Source of the DNA: Halichoerus grypus
Taxonomy: Eukaryota > Chordata > Mammalia > Carnivora > Phocidae
DNA length: 64,000 nucleotides
Direction: 5' to 3'
Assembly (NCBI RefSeq): GCF_964656455.1
Contig: NC_135720.1
Span: 101,754,696 to 101,818,695, forward strand
The translations under genes and the position numbers were made by a program. Positions 36,610-48,090 of this stretch are shown here, one piece after another. Position 1 is the first letter of the stretch. Every line of letters starts with the position of its first letter. The notes under the pieces were generated by a model, which was not told the DNA's origin, ran no database searches, and saw only the letters and a program-made list of their open reading frames with translations.

Positions 36610-37345
36610 TGCTGTGGGAGGCAAAAGAATGCTTGCCCCCACACCAAAAGAGGTCCATGTCTTAATCCCTAGAAATTGTGAAGATGACACTTACATGGAA
36701 AGGGGACTTTACAGACCTGATTAAGGATTTCGATGTGGAGAGATTATCCTGCACTGTCTGGGTAGACCCAATGTAAACACAAGGATTCTTAAAAGTAAAA
36801 AAAGGAGGGTGCCTGGGTGGCTCAGTCATTAGGCATCTGCCTTCAGCTCGGGTCATGATCCCAGGTCATGATCAAGCCCCGCATCGGGCTCCCTGCTCAG
36901 CGGGAAGCCTGCTTCTCCCTCTCCCACTCCCCCTGCTTGTGTTCCCTCTCTCTCTCTGTGTCTCTCTTTGTTAAGTAAATAAATAAAATCTTTAAAAAAA
37001 AAAATTAAAAAAGGGAGTCAGAAGAGTGAAGCAGAGGGAGATCTGACTACAAGAGAGGAGGTCAAAGTGACTCCATGAGACAAGGACTCAACCCATGCTT
37101 GCTGGCTCTGAAGACAAAAGGGTGTCTAGGATGTGGGCAGTCTTAGGAAGCTGGAAAAGGCAAGGAAGTGTGTTCTGCCCTACAGCCTCCAGAAAGGAAC
37201 ACAGCCCTGCTGACATCTTGATTTTGGCTCAGGGAAGCCCATTTAAGAACCCTGACCTCCAGCATCATAATATAATAAATGTATGTGGTTTTAGGTGATT
37301 AAATGTGTGGCAATTTGTTATAGCAGCTAGAGAAAACTAATACAC
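36610..37345 (+). mobile_element. MaLR-like LTR split by a SINE
   Basis: Same family as 27640-28135: 'aagaggtccatgtcttaatccctagaaattgtgaa', 'gagattatcctgcactgtctgggtagaccc', then after the SINE 'cctccagaaaggaacacagccctgctgacatcttgattt' and 'ggcaatttgttatagcagc'. Confidence 0.7.
36807..37005 (+). mobile_element. Can-SINE inside the LTR
   Basis: Young-looking SINE with a small internal deletion/duplication around 'gtcatgatcccaggtcatgatcaagc'. Flanks are A-rich, so the duplication is hard to define. Confidence 0.93.
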
Positions 37346-37519
37346 ATGCCTGTTAAGTCCAACCCATTCCTCACTCCACCCCCCAACTTTTTAGTAACCC
37401 TATTTCCTATTTTCCATCTTTATCTTTCCTGTGGATATATATTTTTAATAAACAAATATATATGTGTTTAGAGACCCCAAGATTCTTTATCTGTAAATTG
37501 TCTTTTTAGATCTTTATCT

Positions 37520-37648
37520 CATATCTTCGGCTCGGGTCATGATCTCAGCGTCCTGGAATTGAGCCTGCTTCTCCCTCTGCCTCTGCCCCTCCCTTCCACT
37601 CATTCTCTCTCTCTCAAATAAATAAATAAAATTTTTTTTTTTAAAAAG
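37520..37648 (+). mobile_element. Can-SINE fragment, head and middle lost
   Basis: 'cttcggctcgggtcatgatctcagcgtcctgg' joined to 'ttgagcctgcttctccctctgcc' and an AAATAA tail. Confidence 0.85.
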
Positions 37649-38685
37649 TGGCCAATAGATCAGAGTTTCTCAATCTTGAAATTGAGGGCCAGATAATTCT
37701 TTGTTTTAAGGGGGGTTATCCTGTGCCTCTAGATGCTAGCAGCACCCCTACCCACCCAAATCATGGCAATCAAAATGTCTCCAAGACTTCGCTGAATGTC
37801 TCCCAAGAGGCAAAATCACCCCCAGTTAAGAACCACTTCTGTAGACGAAATAAATACCTGAATGGAAAAGAAGATCATTGTAACCTAGGGATACAAAAAA
37901 AAAAAAAAAGAAAGAAAGAAAGAAAAGAAAAGAAAATTTCTTTAAACAAAACTTCAAAAACACAAACATAAAGCAAAATATTGATCAATTTCATAACCTC
38001 ACTCAGGTTACTTTGTTGACAATTAGACTGTAAGGAGTATTCAGAATCAGAAGGACCATTTTAGGCAGTTCTTAAACTAACTAAGGTGACGAAGCTCACA
38101 TGTCACTAAGGTGACGCGAGCAAATGGTGTTGTCTTCCTTCACTCATATGCTCTTTACCTCCACTTGCTACTGGTTTCTGGAAAGTTAACATAAGGAAGG
38201 TTATAGGCTGATGAAAAGTCTAAGAGAATTAAGTTAGCTCAAATCCTGAAAGGTTTCCTTAAAATAGGTTATGTGATGAGTTCAGCCTCTAGACTCAGAG
38301 GTATTATAAAAGTTATAAATAATTTGAAAAATTATGATGGAAAGATCTGAGCATAACGTGACTGTATATTTATACCAGCAGGAAGTGACCCATGACTGAT
38401 GGGAAAATTGGACTCTTTCAATGACTAGCACAAAATTAGGTTAGAGGATAAGAGCGTTAAAACTATGCTTTTGTAGTTAAGTCATGTAAAAATGGCAAAA
38501 GGAAGGCAGCTCTTGGGACCCTCTGAATAGGGTCCACTCTGAGAGATAGAGCCTGTTCAAACCCCACAGTGGCCACCATGCCTCTCCAGCATACAGGGAC
38601 CTTCACGTTCCTCAGTCGAAGACCTAGATGCCCCGTGGGAGGGTGGATTTGTCATCCTCTATTCTCTACTGTACATGTTCCACTT
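37649..38685. other. Intergenic, nothing recognised
   Basis: Non-repeat DNA with a poly(A)/(GAAA)n tract at 37896-37935. No gene. Confidence 0.5.
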
Positions 38686-38689
38686 ACCC

Positions 38690-39150
38690 TGCACTTTTGT
38701 TGTTGTTGTAAAAAACACACATCATAAAATTTATCATCTTAACCATTTTTAAATGTACAGTCCAGTAGCGTGAAGCCTATTTCCATAGTTGTGAAACAGA
38801 TCTCCAGAATTTTTTCACCTTGCAGAACTGAAACTCTATGCCCATTAAATAACAATTTCCTTTTTCCTTTCACCCTCGCCCCTGATAGGGCCTTTCAATT
38901 CTTTAGTTTACATTCCCAGAAGTAGGATTGCTAGATCATATGGTTGTTCTATTTTTAATTTTTTGAGAAGATTCTACACTGTTTCTCAGAGCAATTGCAC
39001 AATTTTACAATCCTACCACTAGTTCACAGGGCCCCAACGTCTGCACAATCCCCTTAGCACTAATTTTTCTGTGTGTGTGTGTTGTTTGTTTGTTTGTTTT
39101 GTTTTTTTTAATAGTAACCATCCTAACAGGTAGGAGGTACCTGGCACTTT
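38690..39150 (-). mobile_element. L1 3'-UTR region fragment
   Basis: Reverse L1M blocks: 'tttatcatcttaaccatttttaaatgtacagt', 'acattcccagaagtaggattgctagatcatatgg' and 'taacaggtaggagg'. A (TG)n/(TTTG)n run sits at 39072-39102. Confidence 0.75.
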
Positions 39151-39399
39151 TAACTAGGCCATGTATGCTAAGACGGGTCCAGATTTTCCCTCTAGGAAAG
39201 GTTGAGGGGTGCTTTCTGGTTGAAACAATGTTGTATTTTCACTATACTCTGTATGAAACGGAGAAAGTGTTAGTTGTCGATATCATTTCAACCTTTTTTA
39301 AATCATTTGACCACAAACCATAAGACTAATGAATGCCCTGCTTGGAAGGAAATAGCTGTAAACTGAGATCATTTCAAGTCATTCACTGCAAGATTTCAG

Positions 39400-39413
39400 C
39401 CACCAGGTGGCAC
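39400..39413 (+). promoter_or_regulatory. CTCF core motif match
   Basis: CCACCAGGTGGCAC fits the CTCF consensus CCASYAGRKGGCRS at all 14 positions and lies in non-repeat sequence. Binding is predicted, not shown. Confidence 0.5.
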
Positions 39414-39534
39414 CTAAGTGTTTAATTTATTCAAATCAATTGCACTTTTGGTTTGCCAAGTTTTAAATTCATTTGCTAGTCATATAGAGTCATTATATAG
39501 TCATTATTTATGATTAGAGAGTTACAACTACTAT

Positions 39535-40012
39535 ATTAGTTTCCTATTATTGCTGTAACAAATTACTACAAATGTATTGGCTTAAAACAATACAATGCCT
39601 TATCTTACAGTTCTGTAGGTGAGAAGTCAAAAATGGCTCTCACTTCATTAAAATCAAGCAGGGCTACATTCCTTCTGGAGACTCTAAGGGAGAATTCATT
39701 TCTTTGCCTTTTCCAGCTTTTAGCAGCCGCCTGCCTTCCTTGGCTTACAGCCCCTTTCTCCACCTTCAAATCCAGCAATAGAGTATCTTCAAATATCTAA
39801 TTCTGACCTCCCCCTCAACTTATAGAAACCTTGTGATTCCATTGGCCCACCTGGATAATCCAAGATCATCTTCTTATCTCAGCTCACCTGATAAGCAAAT
39901 TTAATGTCATCTGCAAACTTAATTCTCCCTTTCCAGGTAACCTAACATAATCTCAGGTTTCAAGGAACAGAATATAGTTATCTTTGAGGCCATTGTTCTG
40001 CCTACCACAGCT
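39535..40012 (-). mobile_element. MaLR-like LTR
   Basis: Reverse LTR: 'tagtttcctattattgctgtaacaaattac', 'cttacagttctgtaggtgagaagtc', 'ccacctggataatccaagatcatc', ending near 'ttgttctgcctaccacag'. Confidence 0.7.
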
Positions 40013-40117
40013 ACTGTCTGTTCTGGAATTTCTAATATATCTTGATTTTTAATATTTTGCCCTGTCATGCTCAAGTCAAACAGCATGCTCAACATTTTTT
40101 CTGGAGTATTCAGAGGA

Positions 40118-40187
40118 TCGATGGATAAATGGAAAGATGGATGGATGAACAGATGGATGGACAAATGGATGGATGCTTGGATGGACA
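40118..40187. repeat. (TGGA)n simple repeat
   Basis: Imperfect TGGA/TGGACAGA tetranucleotide array of about 70 bp. It creates matching open frames on both strands, which are artefacts. Confidence 0.9.
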
Positions 40188-40367
40188 TTCAGACCAGTAT
40201 AAGACATGAATCAATGTTTTTTACACACACAAACTCCTTTAACTTCATGACCTTTTCCCTCATCCCATTTGGTCTTACAGACATGAATCACTGCCGCAGA
40301 ATCAAACATCAAATTCTTAGCTTTCAGCTTTGAAGAACCTAGTCTGTGGATAAAACAGAAAGATTTA

Positions 40368-40553
40368 GGGCACCTGGGTGGCTCAGTTGGTTAAGCGTCT
40401 GCCTTCGGCTCAGGTCATGATCCCAGGGTCCTGGGATCAAGCCCCTCATCAGGCTCCCTGCTGAGCAGGGAGTCTGCTTCTCCCTCTCCCCCTTCTCCCT
40501 GCTCATGCTCTCTCTCTCTCTGCCAAATAAATAAAATCTTTAAAAAAAAAAAA
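40368..40553 (+). mobile_element. Can-SINE
   Basis: Full-length SINE with duplication aaaacagaaagattta / aaaacagaaagactta at 40352-40367 and 40554-40569. Confidence 0.96.
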
Positions 40554-40569
40554 AAAACAGAAAGACTTA

Positions 40570-41800
40570 AAATAGTACATGAATTTTTTTTCCAATTTCA
40601 AAATGGGTTTATTCCAGCCACAGAATAAATTAGGATTCTTCTGACTGTGAGAGAGAAGAGATGGAGGAGCAGGAATATCATCTGCTCTTGTAGGCCCTGA
40701 GGTTAAATACTAGACTGGCAGAGAGTGTAGAATAAATCAAATGATAAGTTTGGGGGTCCAAGAAAAAAAAATACTTTGTCCACGCTCCTACCTGAAATTT
40801 TGGAAGTTGAGGACTCACAAACACTCTCCCTGCTATAGTGGCAGAGATTGTGGGGTGGACATGGCTAAGAGGCTGTCAAAAGGGAGGGATAAGGCAGTCT
40901 CACAACTTCAGAGAGTCATGGGATAATAACTAAGTCCTCTGCACACAACTGAGAAAAGGGCATGGAAGTTAGGAGAAAGAGAAAAGGAAAAGGAAAGTGG
41001 AACAAGCCATATGGCCAAGGACCAGATATATTCAGAGAAGTCTCAGCAGATGCCAGCATGGAGGACGACTTCTCCCCAAGGACCATATGGTACCCAGTAG
41101 AAGCCATTGTATGATAGAGCTTGCCCAACGATTCAAGGTCTTCTTTTCAACGATGGATGAAGCTAATGGAAGTTTCTAGAACTTAAGTGTAATCTCAGGA
41201 AGATAGGAGTGGGGACGGGATAAGGAGAAACATATCCTGAAGTGATTGAAATTGACCTAGACGGACTAGTTTACCTTAAATGGATATATATGTATATAAT
41301 TTATATGAAATAGAAAAGAAATACAAATTATATGTACTACATAATAACATATATTTTTGTTTAAGCTGAGGCAAGTCTCAAAATGAAAATTAAATTGTAA
41401 TTTTTTAAAAAAACTATTTCTGTACACTTGAGTAGATGGTTGAAACTGTATGTCTACTAGATGTAAATATATAATAGACTAACAGGTAGATAAATAGAAC
41501 TATCAAGTCATATATCTCAATTTTTTCTTTAAAACTATGCAATCACATCGGCATGCTAGGTGAAAAATTATATACTGGAGAAAAGTTTGTACTAGTTAGG
41601 AAACTTGAATTTTGATCCTTAGTCACTAGCCCCAGTTTTCTTTCCTATAGCCTTTACCCTCTTCTTCATGGAAAGAAATGCTGATGTTTAAGTGCTTTTT
41701 TTTCCAATTTCTACTGGTCAATAAATATCAGCCATGAAGTCAAGAAGTTACTTTAGGGAGTACATGTCTAATGCCCATAAACCTAAAAATTTGAAGTATT
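40570..41800. other. Intergenic, mostly unassigned
   Basis: No gene. About 41220-41460 may be L1-derived ('tgtacacttgagtagatggttgaaactgtatg'). The remainder is unassigned. Confidence 0.45.
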
Positions 41801-41803
41801 CAA

Positions 41804-42011
41804 ACTTTTTTTTTTTTACAGACAGAGAGAGAGAGTGAGTGTGGAAGCCAGAGGTGTGGGGGTGGGGGGAGGGACAGAGGAAGAGATAATATTATGCAGT
41901 CTCCATGCCCAGTACAGAGCCCAACAAGGGGCTCGATCTCACAACCCTGAGACCACAACCTGAGCTGAAACAAGAGTTGTATGCTTAACCGACTGAGCCA
42001 ATCAGGTACCC
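41804..42011 (-). mobile_element. Can-SINE, old copy
   Basis: Reverse SINE with diverged GA-rich body (41820-41890) and head 'cttaaccgactgagccaatcaggtaccc'. Flanks share 'gtattca'. Confidence 0.88.
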
Positions 42012-42848
42012 TGTATTCAGCCTTATATGAGTCTCAGTATTATATATTTCCACAATTGCCCCCACTAATACTTATCTGAGTAAAAGAAGAAAAAAACTAA
42101 AAGGTGAAATCAGGATTGTCATATGGAGTAACGCATCAGCACTGATGCCCAGTTAAAGACAATCTCAAAGAGAGTATTTACTAAGATCAAGGATAGCGTG
42201 GCTCTCTGAAATGGGGGCTGGATGCTACTTTGTGAGACCCCAGTAATTCTGACCTCTCCAGCCTAGGAATAAAGTGAGCATTGGATTTACCCAAAGTTAG
42301 CCATTACTTGATTCTCTAGCCCCTATGGGAACTATATAGGCCTTATAGCAGTGTAGGGAGGACACTAAAGAGGTTCTCCAGGTGTAAGGGCAATGTTGAC
42401 TGCAAAACAGAATAAGGCTTGAGAAAGCTTTTTAACAAATGCAGTCTGTCTCTCTCTCTCTCTGTCCTTCCTTCCCTCCTTCCCTTCTTCCCTCTCATGC
42501 TTCTGAGGTGTTGTCCTTGCATAAAGAAATAAAAAATAAACACAAAGTGGTGCCAACACATCTTCTGTGACCTATGCAGAATAGAATGAAACCCTTACTA
42601 ATAAATGAGTCATAGAAAGAAGCTCTCATACAGCTACACAGACCCAACTCTTAGCAAGAACAGGTGCCACCCACTCCTAACTCTGGCTTACATCAGAGGG
42701 TAGGCCACCTAGGGCCACTACTGAACAAGACTCAGTTTTAATATGGTAAAGACAACAGAAATTTAGGAAATCAGCCAGAGAAAAGTATATCCTCTGACAG
42801 CCAGTTATGCTTCACTTATTCAGATAATGAAATGATATTAAAAACAGC
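42012..42848. other. Intergenic, nothing recognised
   Basis: A (TC)n/(CCTT)n pyrimidine tract lies at about 42446-42493. No gene. Confidence 0.5.
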
Positions 42849-42857
42849 AAGACAAGA

Positions 42858-43044
42858 GCACCTGGGTGGCTCAATCGGTTAAGCGGCTGCCTTCAGCTCA
42901 GGTCATGATCCCAGGGTCCTGGGATCGAGCCCCACGTCCAGCTCCCTGCTTAGTGGAGAGCCTGATTCTCCCTCTCCCTCTGCCTGCCACTCTGCCTACT
43001 TGTGCTCTCTCTGTCAAATAAATAAATAAAATCTTAAAAAAAAA
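42858..43044 (+). mobile_element. Can-SINE
   Basis: Full-length SINE, duplication aagacaaga at 42849-42857 and 43045-43053. Confidence 0.95.
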
Positions 43045-43059
43045 AAAGACAAGAAAAAG

Positions 43060-43860
43060 AAATAAAAGATGTATTAGAAAAGAGGGGGCTGTCCTTATTT
43101 GCATATAACTAGATTGTATACACAGGAAAAAAATCTAAAGATGAGCTATTAGACTATATAAACAAATTCAGCAAGTTTTCCAGATATAAAAGCAATATAC
43201 AAACATCAATTCTTTTATATCTATATAATAGCAATAAACAATTAGAAATTAATATTTTTTTAAAATACCAGCACTGGGTATTATATAAGACTGATGAATC
43301 ACTGAACTCTACCTCTGAAACTAATAATATACTCTGTTAATTAATTGAATTTAAATTTTAAAAAAAGAAAGAAATTAAAATAAATTCTAAAAATACCAAA
43401 AATATGCAAAAAACGCCAAGCACCTAAAAATAAATAGAAAAAAAAAATGCAAGACACCTACACAGAAAACTATAAAACAAGTAGAGAATTTAAAGAAGAC
43501 CCATGAGGGCGCCTGGGTGGCTCAGTCGTTGAGCATCTGCCTTCGGCTCAGGTCATGATCCCAGCATCCTGAGATTGAGCCCCGCGTCAGGCTCCCTGCT
43601 AGCAGGAAGCCTACTTCTCCCTCTCCCACTCCCCCGCTTGTGTTCCCTCTTTTGCTGTGTCTCTCTCTGTTAAATAAATAAAATCTTTTAAAAAGAAAGA
43701 AAGAAAGAAAGAAGACCCATGGACCAAAAGACTAACATGGAAGAATAAACTATGTTAATGAATTAGAAGACACAATCTTGCCAAGCTATTAATTCTCTGC
43801 CAGGTCAGTGTAACTCCAGCCAAAGTCAGTAGGTTGTTTCCCTGTGAACTGACAAACTGT
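43060..43860 (+). mobile_element. L1 ORF2 pieces around a SINE
   Basis: Forward L1: 'aaattcagcaagttttccagatataaaagc', a short L1 3'-end-like segment near 43276-43360, 'acacagaaaactataaaac', then after the SINE 'tatgttaatgaattagaagacac'. Degenerate. Confidence 0.75.
43506..43707 (+). mobile_element. Can-SINE inside L1
   Basis: Full-length SINE, (AAAG)n-extended tail, perfect 14-bp duplication aaagaagacccatg at 43492-43505 and 43708-43721. Confidence 0.96.
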
Positions 43861-43904
43861 ACTTAGACTTTTCATCAGACACTATGAGGATTACTAACTA
43901 ATAT

Positions 43905-44095
43905 AGCAAAGTCAGGCTGACCTGGGTTCTAAACCTCACTCTGCCCCTTCCTGCCTGCATGATCCAGACCAAGCTACTTAACCTAGCTGAGCCTCACTTT
44001 CCACATCTACAAAATGAAGATAATAATATCCCCCTCATAGGATTCTGAGAATAAAATGGACTAATTTAGATAATATACTTTGCAGAGTTATCTGC
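43905..44095 (+). mobile_element. MIR SINE, well preserved
   Basis: Forward MIR: 'ctgggttctaaacctcactctgcc', 'caagctacttaacctagctgagcctcactttcc', 'tacaaaatgaagataataatatccccctcatagg'. Confidence 0.85.
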
Positions 44096-44119
44096 TACTA
44101 ATATTTCCTTTTTATTTGT

Positions 44120-44215
44120 CTCTTTCCTTTAGTACATGGTAAGCTCCTTGGAGACGGGGACTGGGTTTTGTTCACAATTATAAGCACAGTGTAGATGCTC
44201 AATTACATGTTAAAT
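44120..44215 (+). mobile_element. L2 3'-end fragment
   Basis: 'atggtaagctccttggagacggggactgggttttg' and 'gtagatgctcaattacatg', the L2 3' pattern. Confidence 0.6.
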
Positions 44216-47214
44216 TAAAAAATGTATTTGGAAATATTGAAATAAGAAATAGATGGCAGTTCGAGGAAATATTGGGCAAAAAGGCATTCCTGTGGAAGGC
44301 AAGAGGGGTTTCTAAGTAAATGGGCAGAATGTGGTAAAGAACATCTGGAAACAGACATTGGCTATGGTCAGGGAGGATCTAGAGGAAAAGAGAAATTGTG
44401 GGACAAGGTGAAGACCCAGGCTTATGTGGACCTAAAATCAGAGAAGTCTATCAACACAAGGCACAGGTTTGTTATTAGGGCTGGTACACTAGGGAAAGTG
44501 GGTCCCAGGAGAAACGTAGAAACTTCCACGTGCTGTAACAGGGGCACATGGTCAAAAAAAAAAAAAAAAGGCATGTTTAATTACTATTGAATCAGCCAGT
44601 TCCTCCTAAACAAGGCTTCCTTCATCTTGATTAAGGATAAAATCAGTCCTAAAGCCTAAGGCAAGTCTGATCCTAAATTTTAAGTTCAGCTAGGAGAAAA
44701 CGCTGGAGTCCAAGTAGCTCCATCACATATTGGAGGCCCTTGCTATACACAGATTAAAACATAAAATAATAGGGGTTTTTTTCTGTTTAAAAAATCCTAT
44801 TGGGGAGAACTTGTTATTTTTAAGAACTTTTCTACTGAGCTCCATTTAGGGTCAGGGCTAGACAGAAATAGCAGATTGTAAGGTGGGACAGACAGGGGAT
44901 AGAAGGAAGAAGAAGCTCTTTCTTGAAGTATTCTGAAACCTCAGTAGAAAAAGCTAATGGGGAAGGAGAGGAAGCAAAGCGGGACTGGATCCACAGAGCG
45001 TGAGCAGCCGCCGGAGCGCCAGACAGAGTTCACAGGGGCTGGGTAACTGGCACTTGACCTGAGCCATGAACACTGTCTAAGGAGTCCAGGATACCACAGG
45101 GTGCAGCTGCCAAACACACTTGACAATGACAATCAATCCCAAGCAGCTGACAAAGGAAGCAGGGCTCCAGTCAGGACATGGGACAGTCTCCAAGGATGAA
45201 ACTGTCCAGAGGGGAAGTCGGGGCTCTGGTCCTGTAAGGTGGACTACGGAATAGGGAATAGTCACAGAGCGAGAGAGGTCCAGTAAACCTGACCCTGCTG
45301 ATATAGGAGATAAAAGGCATAGAACGGGCTAAAGACACCCAAGACTCAGGACTCAGGACTCATCCTTGGCACATCTAACCCGGGTTGATGGCTGTAAATC
45401 GCATGCCCTAAGCCCCGGTCTGTATGATGCTCTGAGCGTGCTTTCCAAAATGGTTGGACTTAGCTCGGAAGTGGGCAGAGTTGAGCTGATAAGTAAAAGG
45501 CTTCAGTATCATAGTGACTGAGGCTGAGAGGCCAGGGCTGAAGCACAGATGCTCTACAGAGAGCTTGGTTCAGAGGTGACCCCACTGATTTCAGAGATGG
45601 CCCCACTGACCACAGTACTAGCGGAAATAGGAAACCCAGAGTCCGCAGCTTAGACCACTGCTCCACGGTTTAAAGACAAATATGTGCTTATATTTGAGGC
45701 ACTTGTCTGAGTTCATTTTAGACATTGAGAGTCAAGATTAGAGAGGAAGGAAACCAAGGACATGTGGCCTGGGGCCAGAAAGACAAAAGGTGTCCTTGAG
45801 GCTCCCAGTGATGTGGTCCAGCCCGTTCACCAGTCCTGGCTTCCCTGTGAGAATATGACTGCACACAAAAGTGCTCATGAGAAAGAAATAGCCGAGCATT
45901 CCCCCTGCACTTCTTCTCTGGGAGCCTCTGAGGTCAAGGAATTGGAGATTCAGGATCACAGCCAACCTATTTCCTCTTCGTCCACAGTGACAGGTGAGGA
46001 CACGGGATGATGGAAAGGTTGGCTTTTCTTAGATCCCATGCCTAGTAGCCCTCAGGTGCTCTGAGAGTTCAGAGCAGGTGCTAGAGCCTGAGTTTTTCCC
46101 TGTTTGTCTTTGCTATATAATCACTCTAAAAATCAAAAAGAGCACTAGACTGCTTTCAAAGGGGCCTCACTCCTCGGGTAAACAATCACATCTCAAAGTG
46201 TATTCATGCTGGGAGGCCACGCGCAAGGTCAGGAGCTATGCTTCCTCTTACAGGGTCCTATAAGCAAGGACCTGCAAGGCCATTGATTGGCAGGTCTCTA
46301 ATAACAGCTGAGGAACTTGAAATATTTGGATCCCAGATTACTTTGCCGCAATGTGGCTTACTAAAAAAGAAAAAAAAATGTGAGACCTACTTCTATAGGA
46401 CATGACATATCATTAGATATTATAAAATCTTCACCAACACTCTCTTGGTCTACCTTGCAAAACATTCAGACTGTCAATTGCTTCAACTCATTCTGCACAA
46501 AGAACAGCATTAGTGTATCAGGAACAACAGTATAGGACGCATGGTGTCATTGGTCACATGCCCTGGGGAACAGACTCTGAGATGGAGGTTTGCTTGCATG
46601 AAGTTTAGTGGGGAGTATTCATGGGAACACCCATGAGGGATGGAGGGGAGCCAGAGGGGGCAGAGGGAGGATCAAACCATGGTGTAGGGGCAACAGAAGC
46701 CTCCGCCACGGATCCCACAGGAAGTCTGGAGGTGGGTGGCCCCTCAGATATGTTCCAAGTTTAAGCAAGGGGGCTGGCCCTTTATGTGCAGCATCACTCA
46801 GTCCTTAGACACACGCTGACTCCAGCCTGACCTTAGGAGAGGCAGCTTCCCTCAGTCCTTGAGGGGCAACGTGAGAGAGGAACTCGGCTGTGAGCCATCA
46901 GCCAGCAAGGCTCCAGGCAGGAGCAAGTGTCTCGGTCCTCAAGGGAGAGTCTTGGCAGTGCATCCCGGCATGTGCGACCAATGCTTCCTTCGAGAATATA
47001 AACGGGTGGCCCATTTTCACAGCCACCTTTTTGCAGACTGGCATCACATCTTTGTCTCTATCTACTCTACTAGTTGCCCCAATGCTCTTTGCAAATGGCA
47101 GGTCAGCTTTAATAAATATCAGGATCAGATTTGTCTGAAATAAAACCCGCCCTATTGTTGGCATATTGTTATATTAAAATTTCAGACTCTGTATGACACT
47201 ATAATGATGGATAC
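44216..47214. other. Intergenic, repeat-poor, no gene supported
   Basis: About 3 kb with locally higher GC (44940-45060, 46600-46990). Open frames such as 45762-46010 have no recognised domain. The 46560-46990 part has the look of an old LTR, but I could not place it. Confidence 0.45.
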
Positions 47215-47470
47215 ATCTCATTGACCATTTGTTGATCATAGAATGTACAACACCAAGAGTGAGTTTTAATGTCAGATGATTATGATGTGTCAATGTAGGC
47301 TCATCATTTGTCACAAATGTACCGCTCTGGCTGGGGATGTTGATGATGGGAGAGGCTGTGCATGTGTGGAGACCAGGATGAACACGGGAAATCTCTGTAC
47401 CTTCCTCCCAATTTTGCTGTGAACTTAAAACTGCTCTAAAAGAATTGTCTTTTTTTTTTTTTTTTTTTTA
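47215..47470 (+). mobile_element. L1M-like 3' fragment
   Basis: 'ctctgtaccttcctcccaattttgctgtgaacttaaaactgctctaaaag' is a familiar L1-derived 3' end, here followed by a T-tract. Confidence 0.5.
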
Positions 47471-47486
47471 ATCTCTGGCCCCATGT

Positions 47487-48090
47487 GTATTAGTTTGCTA
47501 GGAGTGCCGTAACAAAATATCACAGACTAGGTGGCTTAAACAGCAGAACTTTATTTTCTCGATACTCTGGGGACTAGAAGTCTGAGATCAAGATGTTGCT
47601 GGGCCAGGGCGCCTGGGTGGCTCAGTTGGTTAAGCGACTGCCTTCGGCTCAGGTCATGGTCCTGGAGTCCCGGGATCGAGTCCCGCATCGGGCTCCCTGC
47701 TCAGCGGGGAGTCTGCTTCTCCCTCTGACCCTCCTCCCTCTCATGCTCTCTGTCTCTCGTTCTCTCTCTCTCAAATAAATAAATAAAATCTTTAAAAAAA
47801 AAAAAAAAAAGATGTTGCTGGGCCAGTTTCGTCTGAGGCCTCTCTCCCTGACTTGCAGTGGCCACCTTCTCTCTGCATCCCCACATGGTCTTCCCTCTGT
47901 ACTTATCAGTGTCCTGAGATTTTCTTCTTATAGGGACACCGGTCATGTTGGTTTGGGCCCACCTCTATGACCTCATTTTAACATAATCACCTCTAAAAAG
48001 GCCTTGTCTCCAAGTACAGTCACATACGGAGGAATTGGGGGTTAGGACTTCAACATAGGAATTTTTAGGGGACACAACTGGCCCGTAACA
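47487..48090 (-). mobile_element. MLT1-type LTR split by a SINE
   Basis: Reverse MaLR LTR: 'attagtttgctaggagtgccgtaacaaaatatcacagac', then after the SINE 'cttataggacaccggtcatg', 'cctcattttaacataatcacc', ending 'ggacacaactggcccgtaacag'. Confidence 0.85.
47607..47807 (+). mobile_element. Can-SINE, 'CTCTGACCCTC' subfamily
   Basis: Full-length SINE in the MLT1-type LTR, perfect duplication agatgttgctgggcca at 47591-47606 and 47808-47823. The body has diagnostic bases (GGAGTCCCGGGATCGAGTCC, CTCTGACCCTC) shared only with the copy at 54151. Confidence 0.97.

Noticed and set aside
40067..40333. Trp/Met/Asp-rich repeat peptide, with a His/Ile/Ser-rich one opposite
   Set aside because: Produced by the (TGGA)n tetranucleotide repeat.
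45762..46010. Frame followed by a cag/gtgagg pair resembling exon edges
   Set aside because: No homology and no partner exon in frame; likely chance.
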